From: Kuafuiihalomonas sp039024635
GTDB lineage: Bacteria > Myxococcota > Kuafuiibacteriia > Kuafuiibacteriales > Kuafuiibacteriaceae
DNA length: 64,000 nt
Reading direction: 5' to 3'
NCBI GenBank assembly: GCA_039024635.1
Contig: JBCCQA010000006.1
Span: 124,001 to 188,000 of the forward strand
In this document: positions 17,723 to 26,011 of the stretch, one piece after another
Layout of the letters: the number at the start of each line of letters is the position of its first letter
How positions within the stretch are numbered: the stretch's first letter is position 1
Program-made: the position numbers and the translations under genes
The notes under the pieces: generated by a model
Database searches by the model: none
The model's input: the letters and a program-made list of their open reading frames with translations, nothing else
Told to the model about the DNA's origin: nothing

Positions 17723-18649
17723 CTAAGACGACTCGGGCTCGTCCGGACTTGGGTAGAGCCGGCCCTCGTAGCGACTGTCCGGCGTTCGGCTGACGCGGGG
17801 CGGCTCGCTTGGCCAGGTCGTGGGGTCCCAAACCTGGCTTCGCAAGAGGGCCTTCGGACAGTGATGAAAGACTTCTTGCACGTCGATCACGAGCACCGAA
17901 CGTACCGACTTTTCGGGACTGGCCTGGGCGAGGCGCGTGGTCTCGGTCGAGACCCGAGCCTGGCCATTGACGCGAAGGGTCTCGTTGCTGCCCGGGATGA
18001 GGAAGAGCAGTCCGATTCGAGGGTCGGCCTGGAGGTTTCGGAAGCTGTCGAGTCGGTTGTTTCCTCGATGGTCGGGCAGGAGCAGGGCCTTCGGGTCCGG
18101 CTGTACCACGAATCCCGGCGGGCCGCCTCGAGGCGAGACGTCGGCGCCTTGAGGACCGACGGTGCCCAGCATGCAAAGGGGCGAGGCCTCGATGACCCTG
18201 GCGTGTTCCGGCCGGAGTTCCGCACTTTGCTTCTCGATGGCACCCGCCTTGGGTTGGGGATACAGCTGGGATAGCTCGACCGGGGCTTCGGCCGAGGTTG
18301 GAGACGGGGGCGCCTTCGAGAGGTCGGCCCCCTCCAGCGTCTCTAGCTCGTGAAGCGTCTCGATGGTTTCGCAGGCGTCCCGCATCACGGCTCGCAAGCG
18401 CTCCGCGTCGGGCGGTAGCGCCCGCGCGGCCGACCAGCTGGCTCGGTCAGGCCACTGGGCGATAGCGACGAAGTCACCCGCAGACGCCCGATGAAGCCGC
18501 GAGCCCCAGCTCCCGGTGTGGTCTCGGATCATCCCGGTCAGACCTTTCCAGGCCTGAAGGAAGTCGGCTTCACGACCGGCGCGGGTTTGGAAGCGATAGA
18601 CGACCACGAACACGGGCTTGAACTCGGACGAGCGAGAGGCTTGGGTCAA
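17723..18649 (-). CDS. ABM domain fused to PPOX FMN-binding protein (MSMEG_1061/DR2398 type)
   Basis: About 308 residues. Residues about 10-75 are an antibiotic-biosynthesis-monooxygenase-like ferredoxin-like fold (VFVVVYRFQTRAGREADF; FVAIAQWPDRASW). Residues about 140-290 match the pyridoxamine-5'-phosphate-oxidase-like family MSMEG_1061/DR2398: VSPRGGPPGFV, LLLPDHRGNNRLDSF, ETLRVNGQARV and HHCPKALLRSQVW, which bind flavin or F420. The two are joined in one frame without a stop. I chose the TTG at 18649, five bases after the methyltransferase stop, because GCGAGG lies eight bases upstream and the frame before it overlaps the methyltransferase. The substrate is unknown; a redox or quinone/heme-related role is plausible. 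Confidence 0.72.
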   Translation of the reverse strand: MTQASRSSEFKPVFVVVYRFQTRAGREADFLQAWKGLTGMIRDHTGSWGSRLHRASAGDFVAIAQWPDRASWSAARALPPDAERLRAVMRDACETIETLHELETLEGADLSKAPPSPTSAEAPVELSQLYPQPKAGAIEKQSAELRPEHARVIEASPLCMLGTVGPQGADVSPRGGPPGFVVQPDPKALLLPDHRGNNRLDSFRNLQADPRIGLLFLIPGSNETLRVNGQARVSTETTRLAQASPEKSVRSVLVIDVQEVFHHCPKALLRSQVWDPTTWPSEPPRVSRTPDSRYEGRLYPSPDEPESS

Positions 18650-18653
18650 GGGC

Positions 18654-19334
18654 TCAGCCTCGCCGTGCGTGGAGGACGATACCGTCGAGAGCGACGGCTT
18701 CACCCGCCTGCTCCATGGGGGCTTCGGGATGATAGCGGGCGGTGATGTGCTCAAAACCGGCGTCGTCGAGAGCGAGGAAGTAGTCGTCGAGAGGTCGCAA
18801 GATGAACCGATGCTTGGTCACCGGGATGGACTTCATGAAGGTGAGGCTCCGGATACCGAGAACCAAACGGCCCCCAGGGCGCAGCCATCCAGAGCAGGCC
18901 TTCATGAAGCCGGATAGGTCGGCCACGAAGTAGACCACGTTGACGGCAATGACGCCGTCGACCCCCTCGGCGGAAATCTGGGCGTCGGTCCAGTCGCCCA
19001 CATGGACGCGGACGGGCGGCAGGCCGGGCCCCGAAAGGTTCTGGGCTGCGGCCTGAGCCATGTCCGGGGCGTGCTCCACGAGATGCAGCACCCCGTTTGG
19101 CCCCAAAGCCCGAGCCATGGCTTCGCTCAGCACGCCCGACCCTGGCCCCACCTCGACGACCATCTCGCCGGGCCGGGCATCGAGCGCGTCTTGCGCGCTC
19201 CGCACTAGGGGGGCGTTACCGGTCTCCATCCACGCCGCCACTTTGGCCCCCAGCTCGCCCGAGGGCCGCGCGAGGCTCTCGGCGAACTGCACGAGCTCTT
19301 CCGGGGTGGGCTCTCGGGGCGGCGACTCGGCCAT
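18654..19334 (-). CDS. Class I SAM-dependent methyltransferase
   Basis: 226 residues. The SAM-binding motif I is VVEVGPGSGVLSEAM (about residues 58-72). An acidic residue follows at the end of strand 2 (HLVEHAP), and motif IV-like VDGVIAVNVVYF and LRPGGRLVLG complete the Methyltransf_11/25 fold. The N-terminus is acidic and short; there is no membrane segment. The methyl acceptor cannot be inferred. The gene is followed directly by the ABM-PPOX fusion, which suggests one transcript. It begins 75 bp downstream of the aminopeptidase gene. Confidence 0.82.
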   Translation of the reverse strand: MAESPPREPTPEELVQFAESLARPSGELGAKVAAWMETGNAPLVRSAQDALDARPGEMVVEVGPGSGVLSEAMARALGPNGVLHLVEHAPDMAQAAAQNLSGPGLPPVRVHVGDWTDAQISAEGVDGVIAVNVVYFVADLSGFMKACSGWLRPGGRLVLGIRSLTFMKSIPVTKHRFILRPLDDYFLALDDAGFEHITARYHPEAPMEQAGEAVALDGIVLHARRG

Positions 19335-19409
19335 GCTTCGGCCTAAGGCCTCACGACCGAGGCTGGCAATCCTCCCCAGCTCGGAAGCTGCTTTCGCAGC
19401 GCTCTTTCT

Positions 19410-20960
19410 TCAAACCTCCAAGAAGGCGCCCAACATCGCGAGCAGTGGGGCAGCGGTGGGTCGGCCATGCTGCCAGTCGCCTCCCTCAGCGAAGGACCCG
19501 CCGATGTCGATGTGGGTGTAGGCGAGGGGCGTCTCTGCCTGCAGGCCATGGGGTTCGAGACCCGAAGCACGCAGCAAGAAGGCCATCGGAAATTGATGCC
19601 CTCGGGCCGTCTGAGTCGAGGGTCCGTTGTTGGAGGACAGGACGTCGTCGGCGGCCGAGCGAGGCGCCACGAAGTCGTAGTCCTCGCGGCGTAGGCGAGA
19701 CAGCTCGACGGGGTCGGCCCAGAGGTCACCGGCCTTGCCGAGGGACTCCGAGATGCCAGCGGCGCGGGCAGGCCCGTTGTCAAGACTGATGCTGTAGGGG
19801 CCGACGGCCCGTCCGCTGTGGCCGGTCAATGTGGCGACCGAGAAGAGTCGAGCTCCCTGGGCGCCTAGCGCTTCCTCCCTGAGGTGGGACAGAAGATCGG
19901 CCAGGACAAGGCGGCCTTCGGCGTCGGTATTACCGATTCGAACCCGGCAGCCCGCATGGGAGGTGATGATCTCGTCGCTGACCAGAGCTTCGGCGCCGAT
20001 GCTGTTCCGCACGGCGCCGATCTCGGCCGCGACCCTCAGGTTCTTGGGCTGCAGCTGGGCGACGGCGGCCATGAAGCCGGCCACCACTGCGCCCCCGCCC
20101 TTATCGCGGCTCATGCCCGCCATGTGGCCCCCCGTCTTCAGATCGGCGCCGCCGGTGTCATAGGTGACGGCCTTGCCCGCCAAGAACAGGGTCTTGGTAG
20201 GCTCGTCGTCCGAGCTCCATGCCAGCCGGATGACCCGTGGATGGTGGCGGGGCACAGGCATCGAAGCTCGGGCCACGGACATCATGAGGGGGTACTGGTC
20301 TAGGAGTTCATCCCGGTTCCCTTTGAGGGTCACTTCCACGCCCAGGGGCTCCAGGCTCCGTCGACAAAACTCGGCAAAACCGATGGGGGCCATGCGCTCG
20401 GGCTCGGTCCCACCCAGGTCGCGGGCCAGGCGACGGCCCCCTTCCATCGCCTCCAAGCGCGCGACCAAACCTTCGTCGTTTCCTTCATAGACGAAGGCGA
20501 CGTCGGTCACCGGCTCAGTCTTGGCGTCGCCATGGGCCTCGCGAGCCTCCAAGGGAACCCACAAGCCAGCCAGGGCGCCGAGGACCGCGACCTCGAGGGC
20601 TTTCTCGAAGCCCCGAGGATAGACCGTGGTCTCCAGGACGAGCAGGGGACGCCGGGCCCCGGCCTCCTTGGCTCGCTGCAGGCCAGCCTGCGCCGCCTCG
20701 TAGATCCGCCGCGGGTCGTCGTAGTCCCGGTCCAGGGGACCGGTTCCCGACACGACCACTCGATCGCCTGCGAGGCCTTCCGCCCGGTATAGGTTCGCGC
20801 CTCGACCAAAATGGGCGTCGACCGAGCGCAAAGGCGCAAGGGCCTGAGCCACTTCGGGCCAGCCCGCAAACTCGAAGGCGCTTCCCACGAGCACCACTGC
20901 GTCCCACTGGGAATCGGTCAACGCGGACTTGTCCACCGCATGGAGTTTCGACATCGCCAT
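19410..20960 (-). CDS. M17-family leucyl aminopeptidase
   Basis: 516 residues, the normal M17 length. The two-zinc active site is present: GKAVTYDTGG (Lys263, Asp268) and the hallmark NTDAEGR at 344-350, followed by LVLADLL. The block after the first motif reads ADLKTGGHMAGMSRDKGGG instead of the common GISLKP form. It resembles the NPEPL1-like branch more than PepA. Cytosolic hexamers of this family release N-terminal residues from peptides. Nothing suggests the DNA-binding role of E. coli PepA. ATGs at codons 1 and 3 are both usable as starts. Confidence 0.87.
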   Translation of the reverse strand: MAMSKLHAVDKSALTDSQWDAVVLVGSAFEFAGWPEVAQALAPLRSVDAHFGRGANLYRAEGLAGDRVVVSGTGPLDRDYDDPRRIYEAAQAGLQRAKEAGARRPLLVLETTVYPRGFEKALEVAVLGALAGLWVPLEAREAHGDAKTEPVTDVAFVYEGNDEGLVARLEAMEGGRRLARDLGGTEPERMAPIGFAEFCRRSLEPLGVEVTLKGNRDELLDQYPLMMSVARASMPVPRHHPRVIRLAWSSDDEPTKTLFLAGKAVTYDTGGADLKTGGHMAGMSRDKGGGAVVAGFMAAVAQLQPKNLRVAAEIGAVRNSIGAEALVSDEIITSHAGCRVRIGNTDAEGRLVLADLLSHLREEALGAQGARLFSVATLTGHSGRAVGPYSISLDNGPARAAGISESLGKAGDLWADPVELSRLRREDYDFVAPRSAADDVLSSNNGPSTQTARGHQFPMAFLLRASGLEPHGLQAETPLAYTHIDIGGSFAEGGDWQHGRPTAAPLLAMLGAFLEV

Positions 20961-21206
20961 GATGTACCGAGGCTAAGCAGACTTGGGGGAGTCGGTCATC
21001 CGAAGCGTGAGCGGCATCAGCGGAGGGCCAGACCGAGATCCGGCCTCGGGAGAGCATGGACACCGTAGGTGAGAATGGTTGGCTACTGTTTGGTTGAGCT
21101 GGGGCACCTCTTGGCTGACACGTCCGACCAAGGGTCATCGCGTCGATGGCCAGCTTTTGAAGCGAGGGCGTCTTGTCAGCGTGGGTACGGAGCGCCAGTC
21201 TCCGGT

Positions 21207-22007
21207 GTGGCCAAAGACACCCACGAGCTGGTGCCGACCGAGTTCGATGACGATGCCGTCGCCGCAGCCCCTTCCACCGAAGCGCCTGGGCTCCCCGTGC
21301 GGGCTGGATTCGGCCTGAGTTCGGGCCTGTTCCTCGTCTTTCCGTTCCTGTCCATGGTCGTGTCCGAGGGTCTCACGTGGTTCAGCCTCTACATCATCTT
21401 TCTCGTGGGCTGGTGGATGCCACGAGCATGCCTCTTGGCCACCCTCCCGACCTCGCACAAGCCCCTCGACAGCAGCGCGACCTTCAAAGAGCTCCTCCAA
21501 GCCCACCGGGAATACGCCGACTTCGTGAGCTCGGCGCCTGAGCCGAGAGTTCGCGCACGGAAGCAGATGGACCTACAGCAGAGACGCCAGGCTCTTATCG
21601 ATGCCCGCACCGACGTGATCGCGCCGGGCTGGATGGTCGTCCTCAACCTCTTCGCCTTCTTCCTCATGCTGGGCGGCGGTCTGCTGATGCTGATGGGCGA
21701 TAATTGGCTCCACTGGGGTGCCTCAATCGCAGCCACCCTCAGCGGCGCGGGCTGCGCCATGATCCTGCCCCGCCTCCTGCTTCCCAGGCACGTGTCACTG
21801 AAGGAGCGCTGGCTGTCTTCTCATACCGACATCGTCCGCTACCACCAGCACTTGGCCGACGCCGACGAGTCGGAAGAACGACGTGCGGGTCAGCTGACCT
21901 TGGCGGAGGCACCCGCGGAAGGAACACTCGCGTTCTCGAGCGTCCAGAAGCTGGGGCGCGCCCCAGCCCGACTCAACGACCCGGACGACCCCGGGCCGGC
22001 GGTTTGA
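21207..22007 (+). CDS. Hypothetical four-helix membrane protein
   Basis: About 266 residues from the GTG at 21207. Two hydrophobic hairpins are separated by a charged central region: GLFLVFPFLSMVVSEG with LYIIFLVGWWMPRA, and WMVVLNLFAFFLMLGGGLL with WGASIAATLSGAGCAMIL. The middle (ELLQAHREYADFVSS...RKQMDLQQRRQALIDAR) is helical and may be cytoplasmic. No family is recognised. The frame remains open to 21069, but the extra residues look non-coding; no good ribosome site singles out a start. Its last 35 bases overlap the end of the convergent MRJP-like gene. The 246 bp before this start, up to the aminopeptidase start, hold only divergent promoter-length DNA with no structure I could identify. 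Confidence 0.6.
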   Translation: MAKDTHELVPTEFDDDAVAAAPSTEAPGLPVRAGFGLSSGLFLVFPFLSMVVSEGLTWFSLYIIFLVGWWMPRACLLATLPTSHKPLDSSATFKELLQAHREYADFVSSAPEPRVRARKQMDLQQRRQALIDARTDVIAPGWMVVLNLFAFFLMLGGGLLMLMGDNWLHWGASIAATLSGAGCAMILPRLLLPRHVSLKERWLSSHTDIVRYHQHLADADESEERRAGQLTLAEAPAEGTLAFSSVQKLGRAPARLNDPDDPGPAV

Positions 22008-23154
22008 AGCGGAAGATCGCAAAGGGTCCATGCTTCTGCCAATGGCGCTCTGGCTGCAACACCAGGTGCGGCAGGGCGCTATCGGTCACGTAGAGCCAAC
22101 CGTCGGGCCCAAAGCTGAGGCCATCGGGCCAGCGCATGCGCTCGCTCCGGATCAGAGTCTGTAGATCACCGTTGGGAGCCTGGCGGAGAATGGCCTGATG
22201 CTCGACGTCGGTGATCAGGACGTGACCTTCCACGTCGACGCTGAGGCCATCATTCAAGGGCTTGAGGCCGACGCGAACCAGGGCAGCTCGGACCGCCTCC
22301 TCGGTGGAGTCGACGCGAAGCACCGAAGTCGGTAATCGATACATCGAGTCATTGGCCATGGCTCCGAACCAAAGCTGCGAGTTGTCGGGCGTCAGGGCCA
22401 GGCCATCGATACCCACCGGAAAGCCGATGACCCCGCCGAAGAAGCGCATGGTCCGCTCGGGGTTGGCGATGATCCAGCCCTGGGACTGGACCGAAGGGTG
22501 ACCGGTAAGGAAGCGCTTCGCCTTTCCACTCTGCAGGTCGAGAACGATGAGGGCCGGGTCTTGGCGCCAAAAGCTGACGTCAGCGACGAAGACCATGCCT
22601 TCGTCGCTCACCTGTAGGTCCTGTAGATAGGATCCGAGGGGCGCGACCTCGTCCGAGAACTCGTGCACGATCTTGAGCTCCTTGGACCGAATGTCGTATC
22701 CAAGGAGCTTCGCACCCTCGGACCCGTGCCCACCGTGGTCGATGACCCACAGGGTGCGGTCCTGAAGTACCAGCCCCAATGGCGTCACCAGCCGTGCTTG
22801 AGCGTCCGTATCGGGGAAGGGCAACCGGGCCTCGCCGTCCCATACCCAGAGCTTGGGGCCCTCGGTCTCGACCTCGGGGTGGATCGTGTAGAAGATCAGG
22901 CCGGTCGAAGAGGTGGCCACGTTACCGAAGGGTTCGTCGCTCTGCAGCACCACTTCCAGGGACGACTCCGGCAGCAGAGCTGGCCCCGTCCGGTCGGTGT
23001 AGGGCTGACCGGGCCCGTAGACGGCATAGAGCGCCGAACCGAGCCCCAGCCCGACCAGCCCCGAGACGAGCAGTCCACGCGACAACCACTGCACCCGCCA
23101 GCCCCTAAGCCCGGTGCGAACCGAGGTCCAGGACAGGCCGTCGACCCCGTTCAC
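21973..23154 (-). CDS. MRJP/yellow-like beta-propeller protein
   Basis: 393 residues. Residues 28-46 (LLVSGLVGLGLGSALYAVYG) form a membrane anchor or uncleaved signal. The rest is a six-bladed propeller of the major royal jelly/yellow (SMP-30-like) type: LWVIDHGGHG, LQDLQVSDEGMVFVADVS, IVLDLQSGKAKRFLTGHPSV, GIDGLALTPDNSQLWFG, WPDGLSFGPDGWLYVTDS. Bacterial members are usually periplasmic, and their function is mostly unknown. The gene follows the lipoprotein gene by 21 bp, which itself follows marR, so the three may share a transcript. Its 3' end overlaps the membrane-protein gene on the other strand. Confidence 0.78.
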   Translation of the reverse strand: MNGVDGLSWTSVRTGLRGWRVQWLSRGLLVSGLVGLGLGSALYAVYGPGQPYTDRTGPALLPESSLEVVLQSDEPFGNVATSSTGLIFYTIHPEVETEGPKLWVWDGEARLPFPDTDAQARLVTPLGLVLQDRTLWVIDHGGHGSEGAKLLGYDIRSKELKIVHEFSDEVAPLGSYLQDLQVSDEGMVFVADVSFWRQDPALIVLDLQSGKAKRFLTGHPSVQSQGWIIANPERTMRFFGGVIGFPVGIDGLALTPDNSQLWFGAMANDSMYRLPTSVLRVDSTEEAVRAALVRVGLKPLNDGLSVDVEGHVLITDVEHQAILRQAPNGDLQTLIRSERMRWPDGLSFGPDGWLYVTDSALPHLVLQPERHWQKHGPFAIFRFKPPARGRPGR

Positions 23155-23175
23155 TCGAACACTCCTAGCCGGCGC

Positions 23176-24153
23176 TCAGCGCAAGGAGACGACCTGCTCT
23201 TGACCCTGGCGGATTACGCGGATGACGAGGCGAACGCCCACCGGGAGCTCCGGTCCCGGCGATGACGCGATCTCGAAGGCGTCCATCTCTCCTGCCCAAC
23301 GACTTCGGTCCATCCAGCCGATTTGGACCAGCTCATCGCCCGCTTCGAGGTGCGTGGTGTAGGCGTCGACGACGAGGACAACTGCGGTATCGAAGCTGAC
23401 TTCGGCGTGGGTGAGGAGCAGCTCTCGAACCGTCTTCCTAGGAAGACCCTGCTCGACGTGGCGAACCGATGGAGCCGGGGACACCGTTGGCGGCGTATGG
23501 GGGTTTGGGTCGCTCCCGTCGCAGAAGGAGGTCTTCTGAGGGTTGGGTCGATTGATGTCGTCGTAGACCCGGCGGCAGCGGACTTGGCAGCGGCCCCAGC
23601 CCAGGTAGCGGTACTCGATGAGGTAGCGCCCCCCTGGCTCGGGAAAGAGATCCGTCGTCGCGATGCACTCGTCGACGTAGTGGGGTTGAAGTAAGAGAAG
23701 AGCTTCCCAGAGACTGTCCGGCTCCCGGTCCGGAAAGCGTCGATTGAGCTCGGTCCGAATGTCGGGGTTGGCATGAATCGCCGCGGCAAGACTCTGGCCA
23801 GGCTTCCTTACGTCTTTCGCCTGGTCGAGGATGCGAAGCATGGCTCGTATTTGCTCCTCTTCCGAAGTCTCGAGCATGTATCGGCTCCCGACCCTCAGCT
23901 CGTGGTGACCTCCCGGGGGAACACGAACGAAGGTGGTCTCGAAGGGAGCACCAGGGTACTCGAACTGACGGGTCACCTTCCGCCCGTTGACCCACGCGAC
24001 GTTCCGAAGCTCAGTCGTGGCGTGCTCCATGTGCAGCATTCGAAAGTGAACTTCGGCGTGGGGCGTCGTCGGGTCGGCGTTGCGGTGGACCTGGGTGGAT
24101 GAGCAGCTGGCCGGAAGGAGAAGCGCGAGCGGAAGTAGGATTCGCGTGTCCAT
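23176..24153 (-). CDS. Hypothetical lipoprotein
   Basis: About 325 residues from the ATG at 24153. The leader MDTRILLPLALLLPASC ends in a lipobox (PASC, Cys17) followed by SSTQV. Features of the body are FVRVPPGGHHELRVGSRYM, as in carboxypeptidase-regulatory or PEGA-like beta folds, and a central segment with paired Cys (CQVRCRRVYDD). No named family was recognised. The gene begins 60 bp after marR and is followed closely by the MRJP-like propeller gene. Upstream in-frame codons to 24213 are open but precede the signal peptide. Confidence 0.65.
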   Translation of the reverse strand: MDTRILLPLALLLPASCSSTQVHRNADPTTPHAEVHFRMLHMEHATTELRNVAWVNGRKVTRQFEYPGAPFETTFVRVPPGGHHELRVGSRYMLETSEEEQIRAMLRILDQAKDVRKPGQSLAAAIHANPDIRTELNRRFPDREPDSLWEALLLLQPHYVDECIATTDLFPEPGGRYLIEYRYLGWGRCQVRCRRVYDDINRPNPQKTSFCDGSDPNPHTPPTVSPAPSVRHVEQGLPRKTVRELLLTHAEVSFDTAVVLVVDAYTTHLEAGDELVQIGWMDRSRWAGEMDAFEIASSPGPELPVGVRLVIRVIRQGQEQVVSLR

Positions 24154-24213
24154 CCAGTCTCCAGCCTCGCGAGTTGGACCGAAAGCTTCAAGCATTGCGC
24201 GACGTCGGTGCAC

Positions 24214-24687
24214 TCACGAGGGCGAAGTCGGCTCGAGGGGCTCCTCATTTCGGTCCTCGACCGTGCGCTCGAGGTCCCGGCTCGGGGCCTGCTGCAGACG
24301 CCGCAGTGTGAGGACCAAGTTTTCGACCTCGGCGGGCTCGAAGTTCGCGAGCAGCGCAAGCTCGGCCCGCTGCACCCGCGCCCACGCACTGTCGTGGGCC
24401 CGCAACCCAGCCGCGGTGATAGACACGACGTGTCGACGCCCCTTGCCCGGCTCGGTCCGAACCCAGGCCTTTTTCTTCATTCTGACGAGCACGGGATGCA
24501 TGGCCTGAGGCGTCACCCCACACCGTCGGGCAAGCTCAGCGCCCGAGGCGTCGCCGTCGACGGCGAGGGCACGAAGTGCGGCGTAGCCCGCCACGCCCAG
24601 ATCCATGGCTTGAAGGGCCTTCTCCGCCGCCCGGTGGAAGAGAGTATGGGTCCGGCTGAGGAGCGGACCCAAGGGGCTGGCCGTCAT
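24214..24687 (-). CDS. MarR-family transcriptional regulator
   Basis: 157 residues with the winged helix-turn-helix of MarR proteins: SGAELARRCGVTPQAMHPVLVRMKKK is the DNA-reading helix pair, WVRTEPGKGRRHVVSITAAG the wing. Flanking helices (AALRALAVDGD; VENLVLTLRRL) make the dimer. MarR dimers usually repress a divergent gene and release it on binding a small ligand. Here twin TTGATATCAA palindromes lie directly upstream, between this gene and the acyl-CoA dehydrogenase/kinase pair. That makes those genes the obvious targets, with the ligand perhaps a fatty or hydroxy acid or its CoA ester (inference). Confidence 0.88.
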   Translation of the reverse strand: MTASPLGPLLSRTHTLFHRAAEKALQAMDLGVAGYAALRALAVDGDASGAELARRCGVTPQAMHPVLVRMKKKAWVRTEPGKGRRHVVSITAAGLRAHDSAWARVQRAELALLANFEPAEVENLVLTLRRLQQAPSRDLERTVEDRNEEPLEPTSPS

Positions 24688-24712
24688 GGTCCCGGGCTCA
24701 TATATAAAGGCA

Positions 24713-24738
24713 TTGATATCAAGTCATTGATATCAATG
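24713..24738. promoter_or_regulatory. Twin palindromes, probable MarR operator
   Basis: The 10-bp palindrome TTGATATCAA occurs twice, at 24713-24722 and 24727-24736. The second copy is extended to CATTGATATCAATG. Centres are 14 bp apart. The site sits in the AT-rich divergent region (TATATAAAGG at 24701-24710) between marR and the acyl-CoA dehydrogenase gene, where the rest of the window is GC-rich. The size and symmetry fit MarR operators, and a bound dimer pair could block both promoters. Confidence 0.72.
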
Positions 24739-24808
24739 CACGCCTCCTTTCGACGTGAGGCCGGCAATGAGTCCTGCTTCCCAGCGTCCCAGGTGCAAGG
24801 CTGTCGGC

Positions 24809-26011
24809 ATGTCCAAGGTGTCCGAGATCCTCGAGGCCGTTCAGTCCTTCGTCGAGGCTCGCATCATCCCGAACGAACCCGAGATCGCGGACTGGCTCCG
24901 CTCCGCTGAGGATCCCTGGCAGCGGGTGCCCCAAGTCGAAGCGCTGAAGGCCGAGGCTAAGAAGGAAGGTCTTTGGAACCTCTTCTTGGGGGACCCGGCC
25001 CATGGGCCAGGGCTGTCGGTTCGGGCCTATGCCTCGGTGGCCGAGGCCATGGGACGCTCGATTTTTGCGCCCGAGATCTTCAACTGCAACGCCCCCGACA
25101 CCGGGAACATGGAGATCCTCCATGCCCACGGCACCCCCGCCCAAAGAGAGCGCTGGCTGACGCCGCTTCTCGAAGGCGAGATCCGCTCTGCTTTTTGCAT
25201 GACCGAACCCGAAGTCGCTTCTTCGGACGCCACCAACATGCAGGCGAGGGCCGAGATCATCGGCGACACCGTGCGCTTGAACGGCCGCAAGTGGTGGTCG
25301 ACCGGGGTCGGCCACCCGGACTGCGAGCTCTTGGTCTTCATGGGACTGAGCGATCCAAACGGTCCGGAGCGCCAGCGTCACTCCATGGTCCTGGTGCCTC
25401 GGGACAGCAAAGGCGTGAAGGTCGAGCGCCTGCTCCGGGTGTTCGGAGACCAAGATCCTCCCTACGGCCACGGCGAGGTTAGTTTCAGCAACGTCGAAGT
25501 CCCGACCGAAAACATCCTCTTGGGACCGGGCCGCGGCTTCGAAATCGCGCAGTCCCGGCTCGGACCCGGTCGCATTCACCACTGCATGCGGCTCATCGGC
25601 GCGGCGGAACGAGCCCTGGAGCTGATGGTGAAGCGAGCGGCGAGCCGAGAGGCCTTCGGCCGCCCACTCATCAAGCTCGGCGCCAACCCGGACATCATCG
25701 CGGAAGCTCGGATCGCCATCGATCAAGCTCGACTCCTCACCCTGCACGCTGCTCAACAAATCGACGAGGTCGGCGCCCGGGCCGCCATGACCCACATCGC
25801 CGCCATTAAGGTCGTCGCCCCTCGCATGGCCCAGACCATCGTCGACCAAGCCATCCAGATCCACGGCGGGGCCGGGCTGCACGACGACCTGCCTCTCGCG
25901 TCCTTCTTCGCTCAGGCTCGGGCACTCCGCCTGGCCGACGGTCCCGACGAGGTTCATCTGAAAGTGATCGCCAAACGCGAGGCCAAGCGTATCCTCGGAG
26001 GTCTCGGCTGA
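24809..26011 (+). CDS. Acyl-CoA dehydrogenase family protein (ACAD10/11-like)
   Basis: About 400 residues from the ATG at 24809, preceded by AAGG at 8 bp. FAD-dependent acyl-CoA dehydrogenase fold: FCMTEPEVASSDATNM (substrate/FAD loop), WWSTGVGHPDCELLVFMG, PYGHGEVSFSNVEVP, GRIHHCMRLIGAAERAL, REAFGRPL and QIHGGAGLHDD. This matches the ACAD10/11 branch rather than the short- or medium-chain enzymes. In animals that branch is fused to an APH-like kinase; here the kinase is the next gene and overlaps by one base (TGATG). Known members of this pair process 4-hydroxyacyl-CoAs. Expression is probably controlled by the divergent MarR. Confidence 0.87.
   Translation: MSKVSEILEAVQSFVEARIIPNEPEIADWLRSAEDPWQRVPQVEALKAEAKKEGLWNLFLGDPAHGPGLSVRAYASVAEAMGRSIFAPEIFNCNAPDTGNMEILHAHGTPAQRERWLTPLLEGEIRSAFCMTEPEVASSDATNMQARAEIIGDTVRLNGRKWWSTGVGHPDCELLVFMGLSDPNGPERQRHSMVLVPRDSKGVKVERLLRVFGDQDPPYGHGEVSFSNVEVPTENILLGPGRGFEIAQSRLGPGRIHHCMRLIGAAERALELMVKRAASREAFGRPLIKLGANPDIIAEARIAIDQARLLTLHAAQQIDEVGARAAMTHIAAIKVVAPRMAQTIVDQAIQIHGGAGLHDDLPLASFFAQARALRLADGPDEVHLKVIAKREAKRILGGLG

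Noticed and set aside
24719..25957. 412-codon minus-strand open frame opposite the acyl-CoA dehydrogenase
   Set aside because: Antisense shadow of a clearly conserved gene; its end falls inside the MarR operator.
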